Positions 18,601 to 26,797 of a stretch of DNA of 64,000 nt are shown here, in pieces. This DNA is from CBFHMJ01 sp965656875. GTDB lineage: Bacteria; Pseudomonadota; Gammaproteobacteria; Enterobacterales; Alteromonadaceae. Position 1 is the first letter of the stretch; every line of letters starts with the position of its first letter. Under the pieces are notes generated by a model. The model saw nothing but the letters and a program-made list of their open reading frames with translations. It was not told the DNA's origin and ran no database searches. Position numbers and translations under genes: made by a program. Where the stretch lies: NCBI GenBank assembly GCA_965656875.1, contig CBFHMJ010000011.1, forward strand, positions 139,617-203,616. The letters run 5' to 3'.

Positions 18601-20070
18601 CTTAGCATCGTTTTCAATCGGGCGATAGATAGTAATTTTTTGCGTGTCGGGATTAAATCGAGTAATGCCAAGATTGTGAGTGGCTGTCCAGGCAACGCCT
18701 TGTTTATCTTCGGCTACGGCATATAGTCGATTCATTTTAAAGTAGCGACGCTCAGGAAGTGTGAGGGGAAAATACTCAAAGACATGTTTATTCGGTTTAG
18801 ATGTTGATGCCAGACCTTTATAAGTGGCTATCCAAAGTGCATCTGTCGAACGTTGGTAAAAACCTCGAACATCATTTTGTTGCAGGCTTGATTCAATGCC
18901 GGGTTGGTGCGCGTAGTGTTCAAACTGCGTGGCTCGGGGATTGACGAAATTCAATCCTTTATTGGTGCCAATCCAGATACCTCCGCGTTTAGTGGTATAG
19001 ATTGCATTAACATAATTGTCGCTCAGGCTGTCCGGCAATGCGGGTATGTGTTGATAATTGTGAAAGTGCTGGTTAGTGTCGTTAAACAGGGAAAATCCCC
19101 CACCAAAATTACCCAGGATAAGTTGAGGTGATTGTCGTCCGGTTAGTAGATTAACGTTACTAAAGCCCATTGCAGTCACCCAGTTATTGAAAATACTGTT
19201 CGTTTCATTGTCTGACCAGGTGTAGTGCGTAAAGTGATTGTTAAGTGGGTTTAAAAAATTAAGCCCACGACTGGAAGAACCGATCCATACGCCGCCATGA
19301 GGATCGGGCAATATGCGATAAATATTGTTGTTATTCAGGCTGTGAGGATTGTTTGCATCATGTTGGTAGTGAGTTATTTTCCCGGTGTAAATGTCATACT
19401 TGTCCAGTCCTTTTCGCCAGTGTCCAATCCATAACTGATTGTTGTCATCAATAGCTAATGCCCGAATTCGGTTGCTTAGTAGACTTTCCGGTTGTCCAGC
19501 ATTGTGTTGCAAATGTATAAACTGACCTGTTTGCCGTTGTAGTCGATTAACGCCGCCTTGTTGTGTGCCAACCCAAAGGTTGTTTTGTTGATCTAATGCC
19601 AGGCGGGTGACTCTGTTATCACTCAAACTTTGAAGATTACCGGGTGAATGCTGGAAGTGAGCGAGTTTGTTTGTGAATGGATTAAAAGAGAACAATCCCG
19701 TGTCAGTAGCAATCCAGATGACTCCGTGGTGATCTTCAAGTAAATCCTTGATGGCTCCTGCTGGATAGACTTCACTGGGTTCGGCGATCTGTTGAAGAGA
19801 AGTAAACCTGTACCCATCAAACCGATTCAATCCATTAATCGTGCCCACCCATAGAAATCCCTGCTTATCTTGCAGCAGTGCGGTGATGTGATTACTGCTT
19901 AAGCCATCACGGGTGGTGAAGTGATGAAAGGATAATCTGGGCGGCTGAAGTGTCTGTGTTGTATCAGTAGACGCCAGCGCCAGCGGTTGAACGCTTAGCG
20001 CGGCATAGCATATCAGTACGCTGATAAAAGTCTGGAAATGATGGGCAGGATTAAATCGTCCGGTATTCAT
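15682..20070 (-). CDS. Hybrid two-component system (HTCS) sensor-regulator: propeller, kinase, receiver, AraC
   Basis: A 1462-residue single-polypeptide regulator. A signal peptide (1-33) is followed by a two-bladed propeller array with many WVGT/WIGT and DxxG repeats (about 50-780, for example QGFLWVGTINGLNRF), a Y_Y_Y-type Ig domain (about 785-860), and one membrane helix (about 870-890). The kinase follows: H-box NISHSLRTPL with phospho-acceptor His932, then HATPase boxes (INLLENAVKYTPSGG, DTGEGIPP, GTGIGLAFVK). The receiver has Asp1249 in VTDMMMP, and a C-terminal AraC HTH (about 1370-1450) has VFAAVGFSSADYFSRCFKQ. HTCS proteins sense periplasmic carbohydrate fragments and activate utilisation genes, mostly in Bacteroidetes. 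Here no glycosidase locus adjoins; the gene follows a TonB-C protein gene by 14 bases and is probably co-transcribed with it. Confidence 0.95.
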   Translation of the reverse strand: MNTGRFNPAHHFQTFISVLICYAALSVQPLALASTDTTQTLQPPRLSFHHFTTRDGLSSNHITALLQDKQGFLWVGTINGLNRFDGYRFTSLQQIAEPSEVYPAGAIKDLLEDHHGVIWIATDTGLFSFNPFTNKLAHFQHSPGNLQSLSDNRVTRLALDQQNNLWVGTQQGGVNRLQRQTGQFIHLQHNAGQPESLLSNRIRALAIDDNNQLWIGHWRKGLDKYDIYTGKITHYQHDANNPHSLNNNNIYRILPDPHGGVWIGSSSRGLNFLNPLNNHFTHYTWSDNETNSIFNNWVTAMGFSNVNLLTGRQSPQLILGNFGGGFSLFNDTNQHFHNYQHIPALPDSLSDNYVNAIYTTKRGGIWIGTNKGLNFVNPRATQFEHYAHQPGIESSLQQNDVRGFYQRSTDALWIATYKGLASTSKPNKHVFEYFPLTLPERRYFKMNRLYAVAEDKQGVAWTATHNLGITRFNPDTQKITIYRPIENDAKSISHNIARVIQQAEEGSYWVGTDSGLDKFDTTTGTFTRLQYSQPNHTASYSTDPLRQTILSLTTTKSGELWVGTAHSGLAVMHSNDFDKSGRIQPERVTLFQVGKDTNHALVSNRVNALHTDHRGGVWIATQNNGFYYSAPGSHSLINVHPDDSPVDRTMHSPLSQAAIAAIIEDDQYNLWVSSDKGLTRITADSLAEFTRSGDASLLNMEHFTQFDGLQHNEFNQGAAYKAPDGELFFGGKNGFNRFYPDDIPTTTFNPTLVFTRFMVNNQPYQRQSESPTFTRSLSLEHQQNALTTEFTALNVLNPKSLEYSWRLTGWQNDWQQAPWWHRVASLTNIPPGRYQLDIRVRKQGQQWHPETLSLPLTIHPPWWLTAGMKVLYAILLVVIFIIAIYRLTIVPGRRAARLEQQVMARTRDLAQNRDMLEKLHQANIHFAQNISHSLRTPLNLILGPVERMLLNKQVSLTDLNRIKRNALRLQKDINSLVTFSASAVFQQQTLIRYHVSCLSRQLGEDFAVICQSKGLTFETRIEPDIYATTEPEAIERILINLLENAVKYTPSGGNVRLVVRSIEQSNYIELAVSDTGEGIPPQNQQAIFIRGFRLENSQSEQGTGIGLAFVKELVARHNGLIDLTSAPGHGATFVVRLPIHPTAVTTGADTNDQDTENTTSVSNPTSNTREFITTVSTLIQHHGEQLSQPHSDTQRAGHKRRILIVEDNDDMAAFIAEALAKDYFCRVARNGQEGIQQAIKRQPDLIVTDMMMPEKSGTQLLATLKQNASTSHIPVIVVTAANDRDGQVHALQAGAIHYFTKPFNEREFIKAVNKALSIQTEAQDLIERYLLENTPITHIDFPYIEPADIQLLNQFAAHLHQHYANPEFSNPVQSLSQEVFIEPRTLRRKLSAFLTENPAIILRHLRLEYARQQLSQGQRPVDVFAAVGFSSADYFSRCFKQRYHQTPGEYQKQLEQQLTVTD

Positions 20071-20084
20071 CCTGTCACTCCCGG

Positions 20085-21200
20085 TTAGATAGCGGTGACT
20101 CGCTGCGTGTTATCGGCTAACTCCATTAAGGAGACGATATTGCCCGGTGAACCATACACCGTGAGTGTGCAATCGCCCCAATTGGGTTGCAACGAAATAA
20201 CGTCATCAGGAGCCAGTGTTAATTCCAGTGATTTATGATCGCAGGAAAGGCGAGTGTTGATCTGTTCAAAGCTATCCAGGCTTAGCTGGAATTGACGGCG
20301 ATTGAGCGGAAGTGACCAACTTTCCTGTTTACCTATGGCTTCCCGGTGTTCGATCGGTTTGTCGCTGGCAAGACGCTGGTTAATGCGTGCGACATAGGGT
20401 GCATAAGAATCTTGTAACCGGGTTTTAGTGGTGTTGTCTGAAAAATCGAGCAGGGCTTGCCAGGTATCCAGTGCCTGAGTGTAGTGTTTAAGATTGGATG
20501 ATGTGGCAAATAATCGCTCCAGTACCAAGGTTTTAATGTCATTGCTGTTAAGGTTTTTGGTCGCTTTACTGAGATCTAACAGTATTTGATGTTCATTGGC
20601 ATCCTGGCTGACTGCTCGATAATAATTCGCTAGCAACAGGCGATACTGAATACTTTCTCCTGTCGTGGCGAAATGGGAGCGTTTAAAGCGATCCAGGAGA
20701 TTTTTAGCGTCTTTGTAGTGTTCCTTTTGCATTGCATGCTGAATATGCATTAATCGGCGTTGCATTGAAGGTTTTAACGCTAGTTGATTCCTGTCTAAAG
20801 CAAAATTAAAAGTTGTTTCCACATTTGAAGAGATAATGGGGGCATCATTCAACTGGGCTGGTTGATAACGCCAGCGTTTTAGCGCGGCAATGGCTGACTT
20901 TGCAAAACCACTGGCTCCGCCTTCATCCGTGACGGTAATGTTCTGAGGATGGCCTTGTGTGTCTACATCAAATGTCAGTGTTACCCAGCCACTCCCTTTA
21001 TTTTTAATCAGCTTTTTTGGATATTTGGGTTGACTTCGTTTGATTACTTTCAAGGGGTGAATTGTTAATTCGCTTGCCGGAGCAACTGTGGTTTGTTTAG
21101 CCGTTGTTAGCGGAACAGATGGTTCGTCAGATGGTGGATTTGACGAGTGAACCAGTGGTGATAACAACAGCAATAATAAGGTAAGTGATCGATTTTTCAT
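20085..21200 (-). CDS. Exported TonB-C domain protein with extra C-terminal region
   Basis: A 371-residue protein. ATG 21200 is chosen because a signal peptide (SLTLLLLLLSPLVHSS) follows it; the upstream open extension is not signal-like. Residues about 55-140 form a TonB_C domain (PKYPKKLIKNKGSGWVTLTF ... ALKRWRYQPA). Unlike true TonB there is no permanent N-terminal anchor and no long Pro-rich spacer, and the domain is followed by about 230 residues: a helical TPR-like part and an all-beta end containing PNWGDCTLTVYG. The paralogue at 21422-22540 has the same plan (PDSWGDCWLYFFG). The gene lies 14 bases upstream of the HTCS gene, so a role in the same sensing or uptake process is likely. 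It is not a proven energy transducer. Confidence 0.75.
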   Translation of the reverse strand: MKNRSLTLLLLLLSPLVHSSNPPSDEPSVPLTTAKQTTVAPASELTIHPLKVIKRSQPKYPKKLIKNKGSGWVTLTFDVDTQGHPQNITVTDEGGASGFAKSAIAALKRWRYQPAQLNDAPIISSNVETTFNFALDRNQLALKPSMQRRLMHIQHAMQKEHYKDAKNLLDRFKRSHFATTGESIQYRLLLANYYRAVSQDANEHQILLDLSKATKNLNSNDIKTLVLERLFATSSNLKHYTQALDTWQALLDFSDNTTKTRLQDSYAPYVARINQRLASDKPIEHREAIGKQESWSLPLNRRQFQLSLDSFEQINTRLSCDHKSLELTLAPDDVISLQPNWGDCTLTVYGSPGNIVSLMELADNTQRVTAI

Positions 21201-21373
21201 GGGTAACTCAGACTTTGCAGGTTGAACCGTATTTGCGGGGTTTTTGCTATAAAAACGGGGACATCTAATCAGAAGTTGTACCTTATTGCAATGCAATTCT
21301 ACCCGGGTTTGTTGCTGAAGTTGCACCGGATTTGACCCAAAAAACCGTATTTTTGGTGCATAAAGGGATAAAA

Positions 21374-21408
21374 GCACCTGAATTTAATGAGGTTTATCAT
21401 TCAGGTGC
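21374..21408 (-). terminator. Rho-independent terminator after the distal TonB-C gene
   Basis: GCACCTGAA (21374-21382) pairs perfectly with TTCAGGTGC (21400-21408). On the minus strand the stem is followed by TTTTATCCCTTT. It starts 14 bases past the stop of the gene ending at 21422, so the two TonB-C genes are separate transcription units. Confidence 0.75.
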
Positions 21409-21421
21409 GAACAAACAAATT

Positions 21422-22540
21422 TTATAGTTTTTTACCCTCCGGTAATTCTGCCAGCGTTAATTTTGCATCTTGTGGGCCGAAAAAATAGAGCCAGCAATCG
21501 CCCCAGGAGTCAGGCAGTGAAATATGGTGTTCAGTGTCCGGGTTGAAGGTCATGTAATGGGCCTGACAGCGCAGTTCTCCCTGGCTGATGTGTTGTGGAT
21601 TTTCAATAATCTGAAACGACGGAAAACTCAGTCGTTGTCGCCAGGGAGTATCTCCTTGCGTGGTGACGTGACGACGAACAATGGCTGTCGCCGCTTTCGC
21701 TTTTTGAACCCAGTTAAGTGCCTCATTGATTGTGTCGTTCAATTCAGTCAGTTGCAGTGACTGAGCGGTTAGTGCGGCCGCCTGAGCATCTTTAAACTGA
21801 TGGCTGTTCACCAACAGGGTGATGAGTCGTTCATAGATGGTAACCAGCCATTGTCGTTGCATGAGTGATGGCTCTATGGTGCGCAGGATGTGGAGTTGCG
21901 CCAGCTCTTTGAGTTTGTCGCCAGATGTTTCGTAATATTCAGCAAGTGTGAGTCGAAACAGAATTTGTTCTGCCAGGCTGTGACGACGTTTTTTCACCAG
22001 TGCCTGTACTTCTTTTTCACTTCGATGGAAGTCTTTGGCTTCTATCAGGTTTTTGAGTGTAAACACACTGCGATAGTGTTTATGTACGAAGCTGGTTTTA
22101 TCGCGTTGTTGACTGTAAACAATCGTCACCTGATTGTGAGCTTGCACGCTGGCATTTCCGAATGCGGTGGCGGGTTTAAAGGACCAGCGTTTTACTGTAT
22201 CAATAGCCGCTTGTTTAAAGGCCGGGTCACCGTCGAATTGTTCGACCAGAATATGGGTTGCTTTCCCTGAAGTGTTGATGACATAGCTCAGCATGACCCA
22301 GGCTTCTTTGCCCGCAAAAAACAAATCATCCGGATAGTGCAGAGCTGGGATTTTGTCTGGTTTGGCGTTGTTAATACCTGGCGAGAGCTGGCTGAATGTT
22401 GGGTATACGGCTGCTTTTGCCGATGTGCCGGAAAGTATCGTGATAAGAGTGAGCAACCAAAGCCCACCGATAAACCGTACTGAACGAGTTGAATGGAGCT
22501 GATTAATAGAATACATAGCGGTCTGATTTACAGTAAGCAT
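21422..22540 (-). CDS. Exported TonB-C domain protein, paralogue of the next gene
   Basis: A 372-residue protein (alternative ATG at 22516). A hydrophobic signal segment lies at about residues 24-43 (IGGLWLLTLITILSGTSAKA). A degenerate TonB_C domain follows at about 60-145 (AWVMLSYVINTSGKATHILV ... TVKRWSFKPATAFG), then helical TPR-like repeats (about 150-280) and a beta-rich end with PDSWGDCWLYFFG. Order and motifs match the neighbour at 20085-21200, so the pair arose by duplication. The product is predicted to be periplasmic. It may support a TonB-dependent receptor or form a periplasmic scaffold; both are inference. Confidence 0.7.
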   Translation of the reverse strand: MLTVNQTAMYSINQLHSTRSVRFIGGLWLLTLITILSGTSAKAAVYPTFSQLSPGINNAKPDKIPALHYPDDLFFAGKEAWVMLSYVINTSGKATHILVEQFDGDPAFKQAAIDTVKRWSFKPATAFGNASVQAHNQVTIVYSQQRDKTSFVHKHYRSVFTLKNLIEAKDFHRSEKEVQALVKKRRHSLAEQILFRLTLAEYYETSGDKLKELAQLHILRTIEPSLMQRQWLVTIYERLITLLVNSHQFKDAQAAALTAQSLQLTELNDTINEALNWVQKAKAATAIVRRHVTTQGDTPWRQRLSFPSFQIIENPQHISQGELRCQAHYMTFNPDTEHHISLPDSWGDCWLYFFGPQDAKLTLAELPEGKKL

Positions 22541-22562
22541 ATTTAAATTAGGTACATGTAAT

Positions 22563-22640
22563 CAGGGATTGTCATGAATTGCAATGTGACTGTTGCGCAG
22601 ACGACGATGTGTTTATCACACTGACACATTGTTATCCCTG
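22563..22640. promoter_or_regulatory. Nested inverted repeats in a divergent promoter region
   Basis: CAGGGAT (22563-22569) and ATCCCTG (22634-22640) form an outer inverted repeat; ATGTGT (22607-22612) and ACACAT (22624-22629) form an inner one. They lie between the divergent TonB-C and GNAT genes (a 349-base gap without genes). Possible operator, for example for the HTCS AraC domain; not proven. Confidence 0.3.
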
Positions 22641-22889
22641 GAAGACGTTGTGACGTGATTCTACTGGCCTGGCATCGAACTACACCGGTGATGAGGCGGT
22701 TACGAGATTATTGTGTAATGAGAACCGGACAAAAATGGGAATAAAAATTCATTTATTCGGTAAAAAATTTAGTTGTATGTTTCAAAAGTACGACGTATAA
22801 CATCACCTTGTTATCAACCTGTTAAGTATGTGCTCACTCAGGATCGAGTGAATTCGTGTTTGGAAATTGTTGATGGTGAGGAAAAGGAA

Positions 22890-23504
22890 ATGAAACAAGT
22901 ATTACCTTCAGTGGTACTGGAAGGGCGTTTTGTGCGTCTTGAACCACTGGCAGACACGCATATTTTAGGGCTTCAGGCCGCTTTAACTGATGGTGAACTC
23001 TGGCAAATCAGGGAAACACTTATACCGACCATCGACGAAGTACCCGCCTTTATCGAAGCTGCTAAACACAGTCATTTGTCTGGCGATGAATTAACATTTG
23101 CCATTATTGATAAAAGCTCAGGGCGTATTGTTGGTTCAACCCGATATTTACGGGCGATGTTGAGTCATCAACGTGTTGAAATTGGCTATACCTTTATTGC
23201 TCGTTCATTACAGGGAACGGGTATCAATACTGAAGCTAAACTGCTGATGCTGGATCATGCCTTTAATCAGTGGAAATGCCGCCGGGTAGGATTGATTACT
23301 GATCCGAACAATCATGTCTCTCAACGGGCCATTGAAAAATTGGGCGCGGTTAAAGAGGGCATTATGCGAGAGCACATGATGCTGCGCGATGGTTATGTCA
23401 GAGACAGTGTTATTTATGGCATCTTACAGCATGAATGGCAGCAGACGTCGGTTATGATCCGTGAACGTTTGTATGGCGAAATGTGGTTAGAAGCGATAGA
23501 GTAA
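22890..23504 (+). CDS. GNAT-family N-acetyltransferase (RimJ/RimL-like)
   Basis: A 204-residue protein. ATG 22890 is chosen because AAGGA lies immediately upstream and the family-typical start LEGRFVRLEPLADTHI follows; an earlier ATG at 22773 gives an unlikely N-terminus. The GNAT fold is visible from VGSTRYL through VEIGYTFIARSLQGTGINTEAKLLML (motif A, acetyl-CoA pyrophosphate loop Q/R-x-x-G-x-G/N) to SQRAIEKLGAVKEGIMREHM (motif B). The RimJ/RimL subgroup acetylates protein N-termini or small molecules; the substrate here is unknown. It appears monocistronic, with a GC-rich hairpin after the stop. Confidence 0.88.
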   Translation: MKQVLPSVVLEGRFVRLEPLADTHILGLQAALTDGELWQIRETLIPTIDEVPAFIEAAKHSHLSGDELTFAIIDKSSGRIVGSTRYLRAMLSHQRVEIGYTFIARSLQGTGINTEAKLLMLDHAFNQWKCRRVGLITDPNNHVSQRAIEKLGAVKEGIMREHMMLRDGYVRDSVIYGILQHEWQQTSVMIRERLYGEMWLEAIE

Positions 23505-23528
23505 AACCGCTTTTGCTTCCAGATTCAG

Positions 23529-23546
23529 CCCGGCATAATCGCCGGG
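23529..23546 (+). terminator. Possible terminator hairpin after the GNAT gene
   Basis: CCCGGC-ataatc-GCCGGG, 24 bases past the stop codon. Only a weak T-rich stretch follows, so termination strength is uncertain. Confidence 0.5.
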
Positions 23547-23792
23547 TATTCATATATAGCGTTTTTTACTAATTTATAATTCCCCTAATGAAATTTCCTT
23601 TCTTCTCTTGTAAAATCCCGTCTGATTTTTGCTTCGCGTCGTAATCGCAGCACTATCGTTCAAATTATGCGTTCAGCATATGCATTCAACTTTTGTAATC
23701 GTACTATTGCAAACCCCGGAGCACTGGATTTCTCCATGAGGAAAGAGGTTATTAACCTTTAACAGCTGGTTCAGGGATACTTTCAAGGAAGC

Positions 23793-25214
23793 ATGATGAA
23801 AAAAACTCTTCTTGCCGCAGCTATCGCTTTAGCGACGGCTTCTGTCGCCACCCCTAAATATGTCGCTACCCAGTTTGATGCAGAATTGGAATCAGCGTTC
23901 AAAAAAATAAATGATTCTGGCTCCGTTATTCTGACCATTGAGAAAAAGGATGTTGGCTGGTTTTCTTCATCAGTCGATGCAACATTTGCGATTAATGCTG
24001 AGCTGTTTGAAGCTGATCCTGAAATGAAAGCATCCTTTGAATCGACGAAACTGGCTCAGGGCATTCCATTTAATATTGCGGCAAAACACGGTCCTTTCCT
24101 GTTTACTGACCAGGCAAGCCTGGGTGGATTACAAGCAGTTATGACGGTCGCTGCTGATGTCATTCCTGAGAAAGTCGAATTCGATCGTACACAGCCATTT
24201 TTTAAGTCAGTTTATACCGTTGATTTTAATGGTAGCGTTGCATTTGAAGAAGCGATGCAAGCCATCAGCTTTACTGAAGATGAAGGTCAGTTCGTTTTAC
24301 ACGCCTATAAAGGCAAAGGTACAAGCTCTGCTAATGGCACGGAGTACAAGGGTGGAACCGCTGGTATCGAAATGGTCACCGATGACATGACGATTTTTGA
24401 AGCGAAGAACCTGGGTATATCCACATCAATGAAAGAAGACTTTTTCAGCGTACTTGGACAGCCTGCTTTCAACGGTGATGCAAAGATTACATTGGAATCG
24501 TTTAAGCTGGCCGACGCTATTATGGACGGACAGAAATTTGATTTGCAGGGCTTTTCTATTGGTGTTGGATCAGCTTATGAATCATCAGATGATTTAGCAT
24601 CAATCCTGGTGAACTATCATTTTGATCAGGTCAATATTGCTGAAATTGATATGTCGGACATGAACATTGATCTGTCATTGAAGAACATCAAAATGCAGGC
24701 AATGAGTGAACTACAGCAGTTCAGTACTCAGTTACAGTCCGGTGCGTTGGACCCGGATTTAGAAGAGAAAGTAAAATCGTTGCTACTGGATCTTGTCAGT
24801 CATGCACCGGAATTTGGTTTTACCAATATTTCAACGACCTTCCCAGAAGGTAAAATGAATCTGGATATGAATGTGGCGGTACAACCGTTCGATTCGTTCC
24901 CTGAGCCAGGCGCTAATCCGGCTGAATTTTCTAAAAACTTTAGCGGTGTGGCGAATGCATTCGTTGATCACGGTGCTGCGCTTCATATCGCTGAACTGTC
25001 GCTGACCAGACAGCTACGTCAGAATCCGGATATGCAAAGCATGTCAGAGGATGAATTCAATGCGATAGTAAAACAACATGCACCAGGCATGCTACAAACC
25101 TTTGAGCAACAAGGTTTAATGACCAAAACAGAAAAAGGTTATGAGTTCCATGCTTCATTTAAAGACGGTGTAGCAACCTTAAATGGTAACCCTGTGCCAT
25201 TGCCATGGATGTAA
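23793..25214 (+). CDS. DUF945 (YdgA-family) exported protein
   Basis: A 473-residue protein with a signal-type N-terminus (MKKTLLAAAIALATASVATP); ATG 23793 and ATG 23796 are adjacent, and AAGGAA precedes them. The family pattern includes KKDVGWFSSSVDATFAI near residue 50, KHGPF at about residue 100 and long amphipathic beta stretches, as in YdgA/DUF945 proteins of gammaproteobacteria, which are about 500 residues. The molecular function of the family is not established. A paralogue with the same layout follows at 25338-26732; a terminator-like hairpin between them suggests separate or attenuated transcription. Confidence 0.85.
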   Translation: MMKKTLLAAAIALATASVATPKYVATQFDAELESAFKKINDSGSVILTIEKKDVGWFSSSVDATFAINAELFEADPEMKASFESTKLAQGIPFNIAAKHGPFLFTDQASLGGLQAVMTVAADVIPEKVEFDRTQPFFKSVYTVDFNGSVAFEEAMQAISFTEDEGQFVLHAYKGKGTSSANGTEYKGGTAGIEMVTDDMTIFEAKNLGISTSMKEDFFSVLGQPAFNGDAKITLESFKLADAIMDGQKFDLQGFSIGVGSAYESSDDLASILVNYHFDQVNIAEIDMSDMNIDLSLKNIKMQAMSELQQFSTQLQSGALDPDLEEKVKSLLLDLVSHAPEFGFTNISTTFPEGKMNLDMNVAVQPFDSFPEPGANPAEFSKNFSGVANAFVDHGAALHIAELSLTRQLRQNPDMQSMSEDEFNAIVKQHAPGMLQTFEQQGLMTKTEKGYEFHASFKDGVATLNGNPVPLPWM

Positions 25215-25254
25215 TGTAATCACATAAAATCCTTGATACACTGGCGAGTGCCCG

Positions 25255-25304
25255 AGCCATCTCACATCCCGATGCTCACATTGCGGGAATGAGGTGGCTT
25301 TTTT
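25255..25304 (+). terminator. Rho-independent terminator between the DUF945 paralogues
   Basis: AGCCATCTCA (25255-25264) pairs with TGAGGTGGCT (25290-25299, one G-T pair); CCCG and CGGG pair inside the loop, and TTTTTT follows. It ends about 34 bases before the next start codon. Confidence 0.75.
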
Positions 25305-25337
25305 GTGTTTATCATTTATATCCGGAACCCTGGTTTC

Positions 25338-26732
25338 ATGAATAAAGTCCTTTTTATCGCGGGTACTGCACTGGTTGCAGCGACTGCACTTGTCACGCCT
25401 AAAATCATCGCCACTCAGGTTGAACAACCGGTTGTTGGACTGGTGAATCTGTTAAATCAAACCCCGGAATATACCGCTTCGGTTGCGCAGTTCGACACGG
25501 GCTGGTTCAGCTCTCGTGCCATTATCAATGTTGGCCTTTCACCTGATATGTTCGCGACATTATTTGGAGAGCAACCGGAAGAAGGGCTGCCATTATCTGT
25601 GCCGTTAACGCTAGACATTACACACGGCCCCGTGGTGCTGGATGATAATGGATTGATTGGTGCCGCTGGGCTGACGATTTCTTATCAGGGCGATGAACTG
25701 GATAAGCTGACATGGGATAAAGCTGCGCCATTTTTTCAGATTTCAGGTGTGCTTGGCATTGGCGGCAGCCTGACGTTTAGTGATCAAATCCCTGCGTTTT
25801 CATTTGATGACGGCGCGTCAGCGGTGGAATTTTCGGGCTATCGTGGACAGGGGAAATATCAAAATGACTCGGTGAGCCATCAGGGGCAGGTTACCAGGGT
25901 CACGTTGAATGGCCCAGGCGCGGAAGTAACGCTGAACGATATTCGCATGGACGGCACAATCTTCAATAATGTGATGCAGATTTTTGCCACTAATGACCTG
26001 AATCTCGATGGAGGATTATCCATTGCTAATCTGGTGATTACTGATGGTGAAGATCAATCAAATACATCGGTAGATGGCATTGCACTGCGGTTAAACAATA
26101 AAGTAGCTGATGATACTAAACTGTCTGATATGAACGTCAGCTATATGATTAAAGCGATTGAAGCCAGTGATTTTAATCTACAGGACGTTGAAATCAATAT
26201 GGCAGTTTCCCAGTTTAGCCAGCAGCTTTTTCAGGAATTCCAGTATGTGGTTGATCAAACGAATATGACGGGCGATCCGGCACCTTTAATGGCATTCACT
26301 CAGGAAAACCTGGTTGAAATGTTAAAAGGCTCACCTGAAATGGCGATTACTAAGATTCATGCCAAATTGAAAGATGGACAACTGGACGGCAATGCACGAG
26401 CCAAAATTAACGCGATAGATGCGGTCCCGGCGAATATTCTGGATCACCAATTCTGGCGGACTAAAGCCGAACTGGAAGCCGGACTAAAAATTGATGAAAG
26501 CGTGGCAACTTACATCGCGACTGAGTATATCCGTAATCAGATGCTTATGAATGGAGCGGTGGATGAGGCTCGTCTTGAAGAGATAGCAACGGTTGCCGCA
26601 GAACGTGCGCCGATATTGATCGATAACCTGATCCAACAAGGCATGTTGATTAAGCATGAGCAACAATATGTACTGGACTTTGCCATGCTGGATGGAAAGA
26701 TGATGCTGAATGGTACGCAATTACCCTTTTAA
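25338..26732 (+). CDS. DUF945 (YdgA-family) exported protein, second copy
   Basis: A 464-residue protein from ATG 25338, which begins the signal sequence MNKVLFIAGTALVAATALVTP; the frame is open 11 codons further upstream but that extension is not signal-like. It shares the VAQFDTGWFSSRAIINVGL block, THGPVVLDDNG and the general layout with the gene at 23793, at clearly diverged sequence, so the duplication is old. It is predicted to be periplasmic or membrane-associated. The family has no proven function; both copies end in a short beta hairpin (MLNGTQLPF here, LNGNPVPLPWM there). Confidence 0.85.
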   Translation: MNKVLFIAGTALVAATALVTPKIIATQVEQPVVGLVNLLNQTPEYTASVAQFDTGWFSSRAIINVGLSPDMFATLFGEQPEEGLPLSVPLTLDITHGPVVLDDNGLIGAAGLTISYQGDELDKLTWDKAAPFFQISGVLGIGGSLTFSDQIPAFSFDDGASAVEFSGYRGQGKYQNDSVSHQGQVTRVTLNGPGAEVTLNDIRMDGTIFNNVMQIFATNDLNLDGGLSIANLVITDGEDQSNTSVDGIALRLNNKVADDTKLSDMNVSYMIKAIEASDFNLQDVEINMAVSQFSQQLFQEFQYVVDQTNMTGDPAPLMAFTQENLVEMLKGSPEMAITKIHAKLKDGQLDGNARAKINAIDAVPANILDHQFWRTKAELEAGLKIDESVATYIATEYIRNQMLMNGAVDEARLEEIATVAAERAPILIDNLIQQGMLIKHEQQYVLDFAMLDGKMMLNGTQLPF

Positions 26733-26756
26733 TAACACGTTGTTTTTTTATTTAAA

Positions 26757-26780
26757 TATTCGCCCTGAACAGGGCGAATA
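26757..26780. terminator. Perfect hairpin between convergent genes
   Basis: TATTCGCCCT-gaac-AGGGCGAATA, a 10-bp stem with a four-base loop, between the stops of the DUF945 gene and the minus-strand secreted protein gene. No clean U-tract follows on either strand, so the terminator role is by position. Confidence 0.55.
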
Positions 26781-26797
26781 ACCTTCAGCTTAATGGC

